Shown here one piece after another: positions 16,842 to 24,962 of a stretch of DNA of 26,281 nucleotides. Below the pieces are notes generated by a model that saw nothing but the letters and a program-made list of their open reading frames with translations, did no database searches and was not told the DNA's origin. Both the position numbers and the translations under genes were made by a program. Origin of the DNA: W0P28-013 sp963621145 (GTDB taxonomy: Bacteria > Bacteroidota > Bacteroidia > Bacteroidales > Paludibacteraceae); contig CAVFDI010000021.1 of assembly GCA_963621145.1 (NCBI GenBank), positions 1-26,281 of the forward strand. Reading direction: 5' to 3'. Numbering within the stretch: position 1 is the stretch's first letter; every line of letters begins with the position of its first letter.

Positions 16842-16864
16842 GTAGCGACGCACCGCGTGCGTCC
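16842..16864. repeat. GTAGCGACGC hairpin repeat, copy 3
   Basis: Same 23-base unit as 3187-3209 except for one arm change and a central seven-base block GCACCGC, which is the exact reverse complement of GCGGTGC in the other copies. Confidence 0.6.
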
Positions 16865-16889
16865 GTTTCTCGCGCTTCGCGCTGTTTCT
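16865..16889. repeat. GTTTCTCGCGC hairpin repeat, copy 2
   Basis: GTTTCT, a CGCGCT-TC-GCGC stem-loop, GTTTCT. It abuts the GACGC hairpin and matches 11892-11916 apart from two loop bases. Confidence 0.6.
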
Positions 16890-16947
16890 GTGTTTCTATT
16901 CTCTTATTCGGTTACTCTTGAATGCCACACTAATTATCAATTGTCAA

Positions 16948-16980
16948 TTGTCAATTATCAATTAAAAAAGTGTAACTTTG
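16948..16980 (+). promoter_or_regulatory. Bacteroidota-type promoter of the gtrA-like gene
   Basis: TTG (16948-16950), 22 bases, TAACTTTG (16973-16980). The -7 box is a perfect match and the spacing is slightly long. It would give a leader of about 85-90 bases before ATG 17075. Confidence 0.65.
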
Positions 16981-17074
16981 CAGCGCAAAAGTAGAAAAAA
17001 AAATTGATTCGCCAAAATTTTTCGGAAATTATTGGGAAAAATGGCGCGAAAAAGGCACTTCATCGCCTTGCACA

Positions 17075-17587
17075 ATGACGAAACTGGAGAAAATAGCGCA
17101 ATCGCTGCTGCTCAAAATAGTCGATTTTTGTTACCGACCTTTCGCACGATTGGTGCCGAAGGACTTTTTTCGTTATGGTTTTGCGGGCGGACTGAACACG
17201 CTGTTCGATTGGGTGCTTTACTTTGTGCTTTATCATTTTGCCTTTCATGCGCAGGTGGTTGAGTTGGGTTTTGTGGCGTTCACACCTCACATTGCAGCGT
17301 TTGTATTCAAGTTTCCAATCACTTTTCTCACAGGATTTTGGCTCAATCGCCACATCAGTTTCGAAGGCTCGACACTGCTGCGGCGCACACAGTTGGCGCG
17401 CTACCTATTGGTGGTGGCAGGTTGCATTTTGCTCAACTACGGCTGCCTGAAACTGTTTGTCGAGGTGTTCGAGTTCTACCCCACACCATCGAACATGCTC
17501 ACCACGGTTATTACAACGGCATTCAGCTATTTTTCGCAGAAATATTTTTCGTTTCGCAAAACCACGAAAGCGGGCGAAAATCAGTAA
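17075..17587 (+). CDS. GtrA-like four-helix membrane protein
   Basis: A 170-residue inner-membrane protein of the GtrA family (PF04138), which is linked to flipping or transfer of lipid-linked sugars for cell-surface polysaccharides. It shows four hydrophobic segments, the RYGFAGGLNTLFDW start of the domain (about 33-46), FWLNRHISF after the third helix and FSYFSQKYFSF near the end, as is typical. ATG 17075 follows the promoter at 16948-16980. The POT transporter gene starts 36 bases downstream, so the two are probably co-transcribed. No glycosyltransferase partner is in the window. Confidence 0.9.
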   Translation: MTKLEKIAQSLLLKIVDFCYRPFARLVPKDFFRYGFAGGLNTLFDWVLYFVLYHFAFHAQVVELGFVAFTPHIAAFVFKFPITFLTGFWLNRHISFEGSTLLRRTQLARYLLVVAGCILLNYGCLKLFVEVFEFYPTPSNMLTTVITTAFSYFSQKYFSFRKTTKAGENQ

Positions 17588-17623
17588 TTTTCAAGAATAA
17601 AAATCAGAAAAACAAGAAAAATT

Positions 17624-19153
17624 ATGTTCAAAAATCAACCAAAAGGACTTTATGCTTTGGCGCTGGCCAACACGGGCGAGCGTTTCGGCTACTACACCAT
17701 GCTGGCGGTGTTTGCGCTATTTTTGCGCGCCAATTTCGGCTTGCCAGCCGACGCAGCAGGACAAATCTACGCTGGATTTTTGGCGTGCGTCTATTTTTTG
17801 CCGCTTGTTGGTGGCATTGTGGCCGACAAAATTGGCTACGGCAAATGCGTTACCATAGGCATTGTGGTGATGTTTTTGGGCTATCTTTGCTTGGCTATTC
17901 CGCTGGGTAGCAACGGTTTAGCCATGGGAGTGATGATAGCCGCACTGCTGCTCATTTCGTTTGGCACGGGCTTGTTCAAAGGCAACCTGCAAGTGATGGT
18001 GGGCAACCTGTACGATGCGCCCGAATATGCCGATCGGCGCGACGCTGCATTTTCGCTTTTCTACATGGCAATAAACATCGGTGCCATGTTTGCCCCGACA
18101 GCCGCAGTGAAAATTATGGCTTGGGCGCAGGAGCAATTTGGCGTGAGCGTGAACGATAGTTATCATTTTGCATTCATGGTGGCTTGCGCCAGTCTGGTTT
18201 TGAGCATCATCATCTACTACGCTTGCCGTCCGTGGTTCAAACATGTAGAGAATTCGGCCAAACAGACAGTTGCCGCCGATGGCAAAGCCGCGCCCGAACT
18301 CACACCCGAGCAGACAAAAAAACGCATTGTGGCGCTCTGCTTGGTTTTTGCCGTGGTCATCTTCTTCTGGATGGCGTTCCATCAAAATGGTTTGACGCTG
18401 ACATTTTTCGCCAACGAATTTGTTTGTCCGCGCGTCGAAGGCATTCAGACCATGGAGTTCGACATCATCAATTTGGTGATGATAGTAGTGGTGGTTTATG
18501 GACTTTTCGGCGTGTTCCAGAGCGACACCAACAAAGGCAAAGCCATTGCAGGCGGCGCCACCTTGGCGGCGTGCGGTGTGTTGGCTTACAAATTCATCAC
18601 TCGCGAAGAATTTATCGACATCGAAGCACCAATTTTCCAACAATTTAACCCATTCTATGTGGTAGCTCTCACGCCTGTGAGCATGGCTATTTTTGGTGCA
18701 TTGGCCAAGAAAGGCAAAGAGCCATCGGCACCGCGCAAAATTGCGTACGGCATGGTGGTGGCAGCGTGTGCCTACATTCTGATGGCGGTTTGCTCCATTG
18801 GATTGCTCACACCTGCAGCGCAGGAGTTGGCTCACGCCACGGGCGACGCCACCTACGCCAATGCTAATGTGCTGATTTCGACCTACTTAATACTCACCTT
18901 TGGCGAATTGCTGCTCAGTCCAATGGGCATTTCGTTTGTTTCGAAAGTGGCACCACCAAAGTACAAAGGCATGATGATGGGCGGTTGGTTTGTGGCCACA
19001 GCCATAGGCAACTACCTTGTGAGCATTGGCGGCAACTTGTGGGGCAATCTGCCATTGTGGGCTGTTTGGAGCGTGTTTGTGGGCGTTTGCCTTGTAGCCG
19101 CAGTGTTCATGTTTGCCATGATGAAAAAACTGGAGGCGGCAACGGAAGAATAA
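17624..19153 (+). CDS. Proton-dependent oligopeptide transporter (POT/PTR2)
   Basis: A 509-residue major facilitator protein of the POT family, importing di- and tripeptides with protons across the inner membrane. The first helix carries NTGERFGYYTM (16-26), which keeps E-R-F-x-Y-Y of the family's ExxERFxYY motif but has N16 in place of the first glutamate. The FGTGLFKGNLQVMVGNLYD segment and about 12-14 hydrophobic helices agree with the family. The missing glutamate in a proton-coupling motif suggests a variant subgroup. It is the second gene after gtrA-like and is followed by a hairpin at 19180-19207. Confidence 0.92.
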   Translation: MFKNQPKGLYALALANTGERFGYYTMLAVFALFLRANFGLPADAAGQIYAGFLACVYFLPLVGGIVADKIGYGKCVTIGIVVMFLGYLCLAIPLGSNGLAMGVMIAALLLISFGTGLFKGNLQVMVGNLYDAPEYADRRDAAFSLFYMAINIGAMFAPTAAVKIMAWAQEQFGVSVNDSYHFAFMVACASLVLSIIIYYACRPWFKHVENSAKQTVAADGKAAPELTPEQTKKRIVALCLVFAVVIFFWMAFHQNGLTLTFFANEFVCPRVEGIQTMEFDIINLVMIVVVVYGLFGVFQSDTNKGKAIAGGATLAACGVLAYKFITREEFIDIEAPIFQQFNPFYVVALTPVSMAIFGALAKKGKEPSAPRKIAYGMVVAACAYILMAVCSIGLLTPAAQELAHATGDATYANANVLISTYLILTFGELLLSPMGISFVSKVAPPKYKGMMMGGWFVATAIGNYLVSIGGNLWGNLPLWAVWSVFVGVCLVAAVFMFAMMKKLEAATEE

Positions 19154-19179
19154 TCGCCAGATTGCACAAAGGAAAAGAG

Positions 19180-19207
19180 AAAGGTTCGTTCTGCGGGGCG
19201 AACCTTT
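19180..19207 (+). terminator. Hairpin after POT transporter gene
   Basis: AAAGGTTCG (19180-19188) and CGAACCTTT (19199-19207) form a perfect nine-base stem around a ten-base loop, 27 bases after the stop codon. No T run follows, so it may be a weak terminator or a 3'-end stabiliser. Confidence 0.5.
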
Positions 19208-19433
19208 GTAATAATTTAATGATTTATTGACGCAATAATTTAATGTTCTGATTCCAAAACATTTTCATTTTTTTTGAAGATTTGTAGCGTTCAATAGCAA
19301 TAAAACAAAACAAGTGCGAAGTTTTTTTGTTTGCCCTCGCTTGTCGCAAAATTCTTAATTTGCTCCGCTCGACATAGTTCAAACGAGTTCGACACTGCAC
19401 AAAAATTCTTAATTCTTAATTCATAACTCTTAA

Positions 19434-20339
19434 TTGACGGTGTGGGTTTTATTTGCTTTTCTGTCGGCGGCGCTGCTGGGCGTGTATGATGTATTCAAAA
19501 AGATTTCGCTCGATGCCAATGCCGTGATTCCCGTTCTATTTTTGAACGTGGTGTTTTGCTGCGCCATTTTTGCTCCGCTGATGGTGGTGTCGGCCGTAGA
19601 GCCCGAACTGACCGAAGGCACACTCTTCTACATGCCACGACTTACGGCACATCAGCATGCGCTGCTTGCGTTGAAGGCGGCGATTGTGCTATCGTCGTGG
19701 GTTACAGCCTATTACGCGCTGAAACATCTGCCAATAACCATTGCATCGCCCATAAAAGCCACGCAACCCATTCTCACTTTGGTTTGCGCCATGTTGGTGT
19801 TTGGCGAGCGACTCAATGCCTTTCAGTGGGCAGGCGTAGTGGTGGCGGTGGTGTCGTTTTTCATGCTGTCGCAATCGAGCAAAAAAGAGGGCATACGCTT
19901 TGCCCACAATCGCTGGGTGTGGCTCATGGTGGCGAGCATTGTGATGGGCACAGTGAGCGGCCTGTACGACAAGTGGCTGATGACGCAGGTGGACCGCATG
20001 AACACGCAGGTTTGGTACAACTACTATCAACTGCTGATAATGGGCGCCATTTTGTTGCTGATTTGGCTGCCGACGCGCAAAAAGACAACGCCTTTTCGCT
20101 GGTCGTGGGCCATTCCGCTGATTTCGGTGTTTCTTACGGCAGCCGACTTTTTCTATTACCTTGCCTTGGCCGATGGTGAATCGATGATTGCCATTGTGTC
20201 GCTTGTGCGGCGCTCGAGCGTGGCGGTGTCGTTCACACTAGGCGCACTCTATTTCAAAGAGCGCAACCTGCGCGCCAAAGCCATCGATCTGCTGATGGTG
20301 TTGATTGGCATGCTGCTGATTTTTATAGGAACAATGTAA
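19434..20339 (+). CDS. EamA/DMT-family membrane transporter
   Basis: About 300 residues with ten hydrophobic segments in two similar halves, the layout of drug/metabolite transporter (EamA) proteins. The ends of the halves show PIKATQPILTLVCAMLVFGE (about 103-122) and VRRSSVAVSFTLGALYFKER (about 260-279), the family's conserved segment. The substrate is unknown. There is no ATG at the 5' end: an in-frame TAA lies directly before TTG 19434, and the next candidate is GTG 19440, both before the first helix. I give 19434 as the outer limit. It is followed by a strong bidirectional terminator shared with the convergent surface protein gene. Confidence 0.88.
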   Translation: MTVWVLFAFLSAALLGVYDVFKKISLDANAVIPVLFLNVVFCCAIFAPLMVVSAVEPELTEGTLFYMPRLTAHQHALLALKAAIVLSSWVTAYYALKHLPITIASPIKATQPILTLVCAMLVFGERLNAFQWAGVVVAVVSFFMLSQSSKKEGIRFAHNRWVWLMVASIVMGTVSGLYDKWLMTQVDRMNTQVWYNYYQLLIMGAILLLIWLPTRKKTTPFRWSWAIPLISVFLTAADFFYYLALADGESMIAIVSLVRRSSVAVSFTLGALYFKERNLRAKAIDLLMVLIGMLLIFIGTM

Positions 20340-20340
20340 T

Positions 20341-20394
20341 TCATCGAATCATTGAATTACTAAATTATTAAATCATTAAATCATTAAATCATTA
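20341..20394. repeat. AATCATTA simple tandem repeat
   Basis: Degenerate then regular units (TCATCGAA, TCATTGAAT, then three of AAATCATT) run from the EamA stop codon to the terminator. Related words occur at 10491-10529 and about 14866-14898. Confidence 0.75.
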
Positions 20395-20433
20395 AAAAAA
20401 CGGCTCCAAACGATGTTTGGAAGCCGTTTTTTT
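20394..20433. terminator. Bidirectional Rho-independent terminator
   Basis: A run of seven A, a stem CGGCT-C-CAAAC with GTTTG-GA-AGCCG, and a run of seven T (20427-20433) make a symmetrical terminator. It serves the plus-strand EamA gene and the convergent minus-strand repeat protein gene, which ends at 20448. Confidence 0.93.
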
Positions 20434-20447
20434 GTGCGAGATTACTC

Positions 20448-23400
20448 TTATTGCTTAATGACTGCGCGGATTGGGAAACCCCAACAACGATACGCCGTAG
20501 ACGTACCCCAATGACTAGCAAAATTTGAGATAAATCCGTAGCAGTAGCTTTCCTGCCTTGACTTCACAATCTCATTCGTCCAATAGAAGTTTTGCCCATT
20601 ATCTAGTTGTTGGTCCATTTCGTACATACGACCAGCGGCAGGGACGAATAGCTCATTATCGTTCATTTTGCTCTTTATCAGCATGCCCAAAACGCCATTG
20701 CGCGTTTCCCAAGATTGCTCGAAAGTACTATTTTCAGGATTTTCCATTAGCAACGCCTCCAACTGACTCTTGGTTGGTGTGCACCAATTTTCTCCCATCA
20801 CTTGTGTAGCGGCATCGTCTTCAGCCTTGAGGTAAAGAATCGAATCGTTAAGGCCATTATAGCCATATTCAGTACCAGCAGAATTAGCGTTCCAATAGTA
20901 CTTAGTTACCCTATAAGTATTATCTACTTTTTTGAAATACTTATAGGTATCAAAGTCGTAGTCCTCTTTTGGTGTTGTTTCGCCCCAAGCGTAGTAGTTG
21001 CCATAATCTTCGGGCTTAGAAGCACCTACATTGCAAGTAGCCCACAGTGTTCCATTACCAAGGTCTACCCATTGGTAACCATTGCACGTACCAGAGTATA
21101 TGCGTTTCAGCTTGCCACCCACATATATATTTTTTGCAGGCATCGTAAATTTGTTGGTAGTGTAGACGATTGTGTCGTAATCGACATTTCCTTGTGGGAT
21201 TAACACCCAAAGCGAATCGAGTACATAGTTTATTGGTACATCAACTTCTACTGTAACCTCTTCGCCATATTCTGCAGTTGATGGTCCTGTTAGCTCACCC
21301 ATAGCACTTCCCTTTGTAACGGTAGGCGCAAAATAGCTAAGAATTTTGCTAGTTATCTTTTTGAAAGTGGCGGTTATAGTTACATCGCTAAGAGGCATGT
21401 CGAAAGAAGAGATGCTTCCTTCTTTCACCACATTGCCTTGGGCATCGGTTACAATAATATTTTCGAGTTCGTAGCCTGTGTTGGGTGTGTAGTCAACAAT
21501 CACACTTTGGCGATACGTTGCAGTGGTTGCACCGTCGCGCACCGTTAGTGTGCCATTTTCGATGTTTTCGTCGATATTGATGGCGTAGTTGTGTTGCTTT
21601 TGTGTGGCCTCCACCGTTACATTACTTGCTGGCATGGTAAATTTGTTGCCGCTAACTTCGATTAGGGTGCCTTTGGCATCTTTCACCGTAAGTTGATCGA
21701 GCTCGAAGCCAGTGTCGAAGGTGAAATTGAGCGAAACTTCATCGCCATATTGCGCCGTTGCGACACCAGTCACTAAATTTGAATAGTAGTAACTAATGCT
21801 GTAATCTATCTTTTTGAAGGTGGGGGTTATAGTTACATCGCTAGCAGGCATGTAGAAAGTGAAACTGCCGCTAATCTCTAAGTACGTATAAGTTCGTTCA
21901 GCCACCACAGTGCCTTCGGCATTGGTTACAACATATTTTTCGAGTCCGTAGCCAGTGTTGGCCGTGTAGTCAACAAACACATTTTGGCGATACGTTGCAG
22001 TGGTTGCATCGCTTTCCACCGTTAGTGTGCCATTTTTGATGTTTTTGTCGATTTTGATGTCGTAGTTGTGTTTCTTTTGTGTGGCCTCCACCGTTACTTT
22101 ACTTGCTGGCATGGTAAATTTATAATCGCTGCTAACATCAATTAGGTTGCCATCGGCACCTTTCACCGTAAGTTGATCGAGCTCGTAGCCAGTGCCGAAG
22201 GTGAAATTGAGCGAAACTTCATCGCCATATTGCGCCGTTGTGACACCCTTCACTAAACTTGAAGAGTAACTAATTCTGTATTCTATCTTTTTGAAGGTAA
22301 CATTTACTGTTGCATCGCTGGCTGGCATAAAAAAGTAATAAGAGCCATTACCATCATAATCTTTAAAGCTTACCTCATCGCCATTGGCTTGGGTTACCGA
22401 TTTTGTATCTATCTCATAACCAGTGTCGGGTGTGATGGCAACTATTACTTGTTTGTCGTACTGCGAAATGGCATTTTCGCATGTTACTTTGCCATGTTCG
22501 CCTGCAACAATTTTGATGGCGTAGTCGTGTTTCTTTTGTGTGGCATTCACCCTTACATTGCTTGCTGGCATATAGAATGAAGAGTCAGCGTTCAGCTCAA
22601 CATTGCTTCCATCTTCTTCGGTTACGGTAAATGTTTCGATGTCGTAGCCAGTTTTGAGCTTAAATGTTGGTTTTATCAAGTCGTTGTAGTTTGCTTTTGC
22701 AGCAATGCTAATGAGAGAAGTGTTATAGTTAGTGATAACATAGTCTGTCTTTTTGAAAGTAGCAGTTATTTTTATATCGCTGGCAGGCATATTGAAGTAG
22801 AAATAATTTCCTTTACCAGTTGCATACTTATTGTCTTGTGCATCGGTAGCAACGGCTTCTTCGAGTTCGTAGCCAACGTCGGGCAAGATTGTGAAATCTA
22901 CTTTGACTCCATAATTCATTGTGGTTGAGCCATCTTCCAACGTCAGCGTGCCATGTTCCATGCTCTCGATGACGATTTTGTAGTCGTGTTTCTTTTGTGT
23001 TACACTCACTGTTACATTACTTGCAGGCATGGTGAACGATTTGTCGGCATTCGCCGTAACTTTATCATTGTTGTCATCTATCACGGTAACCTCATCGATG
23101 TCGTAGCCAGTGTCGGGCGTAAAGGTAAGCTCTACGTTTTCGCCCATTTTTGCCGTTTTGGGGCCAGAAACATTTGCCTCGTAACTAATGCTGTAGTCTT
23201 TCAGTTTGAAAGTGGCAGTAACCGTCACTTCGCTTGCTGGCATGTAGAAACTGTTTTTGCTGTCGACCGTAACCTCTTGGTTGTTAGCATCGGTTACTTT
23301 GAGCTGATCGAGCTCGTAACCAGTGTCGGGCGTAACCGTAACACGGACCAGAGTGTTGAATTTGCAAGCACTGATGCCGCTCGATAGGGCTATTTTGCCA

Positions 23401-24857
23401 TTTTTTGTGTTTTGATCAACGCTGATGGCATACTCTTTTTGCGTCTTGTCGAGGAAATTAGCAGTTATCACCACATCTTTCGATGGCATAGTAAATTTGT
23501 AGTCGGCCGATACATGAATGCTGCCATAATTTACATAGATATTTTGAAGTTCGTAGTCGGAGGTTGGGGTTACAGTGAGCGTAACCGTATCGCCATAGTG
23601 TGCCGTGGCAGGTGCAGTAATGAAATCGGCTTTCACCGTAATTGTGTAGTCAATCTGCACAAAAGTAGCATTCACCTTCACATTGACAGATGGCATGGTA
23701 AACTGTTGATTGGCGTAGCTGCCATTCAAATTTACATCGAGCTCTTTTCCAGCGCCATCGGTTATTGTCAGTTTATCGAGTTTGTAACCATCCTCGGCTG
23801 ATATTTGCAGATACACAAGTTCCGATGCCTTGGCATTTGGATTTATGCATGTTACTGTGCCATTTTTGGTTTCAGAAATTGTAACTTGGTGCTCTATCTG
23901 CTTGAAAGTGGCAGTTATTGTAACATCGCTTTCGGGCATGATGAATTTGTAGTCGGCCGACACGGTCACATCGTTGCCATTGGCATCGGTTACGGTAACT
24001 ACATCGAGCATATAGTCGTCTTCGGGAGTAAAATTGAGTGCAATCTCGTCGCCTATCTGTGCCGACGATGGAGCGGTTACATTGCTCGAGTTCGCCGTGA
24101 TGGTGTAGATCACTTTTTTGAACGTAGCGCCAACTGTTACATCGTTTGCAGGCATGGTAAATTTGTTGTCGGCCACCGCCACCTTGGCGTCTTGCGCATC
24201 TTTGGCAGTAATCTCCACCAGTTTGTAGGTTTCGTGCGCTGTGGCTTTCAGAGTAACCGTTTCGCCTTCGGTGGCAAATGCTTTGTCGGCTGATAGTGTT
24301 CCGTTTTCGGGCGTTTCAACCGATACGGCATAGCGGCTGTCGTCGGTCAGCACAATGCTATCGACTTTGGCAATTTGGTAACCGACTTTGGCGTTATTCT
24401 TCTTGTAGACATAGAATGTGCCAACGGTTTCGGGTTCGTCTATGTTCTGACTGCCATCTTCGTCGGCTTCGAGCGTAACGGCAATATTGAGAATTTGCGC
24501 CTGTTTGCTAGCTGTGAATTTTACCTCTTTGGCCGAGCCAGTCCATGTTCCTTGAGCGCCATTGGTTGTGTAGCCATTTGTGCTGTTCAAGTTCGACGCT
24601 GGGTTATTGCTGTTTGTTGTGGTAATTTCAATCTTCACAATGTTGCTCTTGGCACTCAGCGTGAGTGTTGCACCGGCATACACACGAATTTCGTCCTCGT
24701 TGCATAGGCCATTGCTCACATTCAGCGTAACGCCATCGACGGTGCAAGTATAAGATCCTGCACTCTTCGTTCCCACCGTGGCGGGAGTAAATGTGTGGGC
24801 GGCAAAAACTGCCATTGTGGCGATGAGAGCCGCCATCAAAATTTTAATTTTTTTCAT
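20448..24857 (-). CDS. Large secreted repeat protein with FISUMP C-terminal domain
   Basis: A 1469-residue exported protein. A signal peptide (MKKIKILMAALIATMAVFAA) is followed by an N-terminal beta-rich domain (about 28-130), a linker with the Bacteroidota VDSI motif (FYVYKKNNAKVGYQIAKVDS, 148-167), about 14 tandem repeats of roughly 77 residues (175-1251) and a C-terminal FISUMP-type domain (about 1252-1469: YQWVDLGNGTLWAT, NYYAWGETTP, WCTPTKSQ). Each repeat has a G-Y-x-(L/I) core, a TMP-S/A motif and ends in ATFKK or ATQKK, like the divergent InlB B-repeat (Flg_new_2) family. ATG 24857 is chosen because the signal peptide starts there; the frame above is intergenic repeat. No lipobox and no type IX secretion tail are evident. 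A surface adhesin role is a guess from architecture. It follows the 24963 gene by 105 bases and may share its transcript. Confidence 0.9.
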   Translation of the reverse strand: MKKIKILMAALIATMAVFAAHTFTPATVGTKSAGSYTCTVDGVTLNVSNGLCNEDEIRVYAGATLTLSAKSNIVKIEITTTNSNNPASNLNSTNGYTTNGAQGTWTGSAKEVKFTASKQAQILNIAVTLEADEDGSQNIDEPETVGTFYVYKKNNAKVGYQIAKVDSIVLTDDSRYAVSVETPENGTLSADKAFATEGETVTLKATAHETYKLVEITAKDAQDAKVAVADNKFTMPANDVTVGATFKKVIYTITANSSNVTAPSSAQIGDEIALNFTPEDDYMLDVVTVTDANGNDVTVSADYKFIMPESDVTITATFKQIEHQVTISETKNGTVTCINPNAKASELVYLQISAEDGYKLDKLTITDGAGKELDVNLNGSYANQQFTMPSVNVKVNATFVQIDYTITVKADFITAPATAHYGDTVTLTVTPTSDYELQNIYVNYGSIHVSADYKFTMPSKDVVITANFLDKTQKEYAISVDQNTKNGKIALSSGISACKFNTLVRVTVTPDTGYELDQLKVTDANNQEVTVDSKNSFYMPASEVTVTATFKLKDYSISYEANVSGPKTAKMGENVELTFTPDTGYDIDEVTVIDDNNDKVTANADKSFTMPASNVTVSVTQKKHDYKIVIESMEHGTLTLEDGSTTMNYGVKVDFTILPDVGYELEEAVATDAQDNKYATGKGNYFYFNMPASDIKITATFKKTDYVITNYNTSLISIAAKANYNDLIKPTFKLKTGYDIETFTVTEEDGSNVELNADSSFYMPASNVRVNATQKKHDYAIKIVAGEHGKVTCENAISQYDKQVIVAITPDTGYEIDTKSVTQANGDEVSFKDYDGNGSYYFFMPASDATVNVTFKKIEYRISYSSSLVKGVTTAQYGDEVSLNFTFGTGYELDQLTVKGADGNLIDVSSDYKFTMPASKVTVEATQKKHNYDIKIDKNIKNGTLTVESDATTATYRQNVFVDYTANTGYGLEKYVVTNAEGTVVAERTYTYLEISGSFTFYMPASDVTITPTFKKIDYSISYYYSNLVTGVATAQYGDEVSLNFTFDTGFELDQLTVKDAKGTLIEVSGNKFTMPASNVTVEATQKQHNYAINIDENIENGTLTVRDGATTATYRQSVIVDYTPNTGYELENIIVTDAQGNVVKEGSISSFDMPLSDVTITATFKKITSKILSYFAPTVTKGSAMGELTGPSTAEYGEEVTVEVDVPINYVLDSLWVLIPQGNVDYDTIVYTTNKFTMPAKNIYVGGKLKRIYSGTCNGYQWVDLGNGTLWATCNVGASKPEDYGNYYAWGETTPKEDYDFDTYKYFKKVDNTYRVTKYYWNANSAGTEYGYNGLNDSILYLKAEDDAATQVMGENWCTPTKSQLEALLMENPENSTFEQSWETRNGVLGMLIKSKMNDNELFVPAAGRMYEMDQQLDNGQNFYWTNEIVKSRQESYCYGFISNFASHWGTSTAYRCWGFPIRAVIKQ
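21105..24335 (-). repeat. Tandem array encoding about 14 InlB B-like repeats
   Basis: Units of about 77 codons. In the C-terminal half, units ending in TQKKH alternate with units ending in TFKK, giving a two-unit period; two neighbouring pairs are offset by 477 bases (for example 21604 and 22081) and are very similar in DNA, which points to recent duplication of pairs. Confidence 0.8.
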
Positions 24858-24896
24858 ATCGTTGTCTGTTTTTTTTCTAGAGTTGAAAAAATGAAT

Positions 24897-24934
24897 ATTA
24901 CGCATTGTCCTTCTGTAATGCGTCAATCTGAAAT
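24897..24934. repeat. ATTACGCA dispersed hairpin repeat, copy 2
   Basis: Second copy of the 38-base hairpin unit at 11932-11969, again followed by TGAAAT words (24931-24960). As in copy 1 it sits between the end of one minus-strand gene and the start of the next. Confidence 0.65.
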
Positions 24935-24962
24935 CAATGAAATTTGAAATCTGAAATCAAGT

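Larger units (their letters stand above)
16675..17074. other. Intergenic region between rsmA and gtrA-like gene
   Basis: No gene is seen in these 400 bases between divergent genes. They hold TTAATTC-type words (16756-16782), the GACGC hairpin (16842-16864), the GTTTCTCGCGC hairpin directly after it (16865-16889), CAATTGT words (16931-16963) and a promoter (16948-16980). Confidence 0.7.

Noticed and set aside
16990..17025. Third copy of the 36-base ATPase-flanking repeat near 17004
   Set aside because: Only a short AAATTTTTCGGAAAT-like resemblance is present, without the 18-base palindrome; it can arise by chance in AT-rich DNA.
20448..24300. Regularly spaced repeats suggestive of a CRISPR array
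   Set aside because: The repeats are about 230 bases long, vary gradually and stay in frame as protein domains; no short identical repeats with unique spacers exist.
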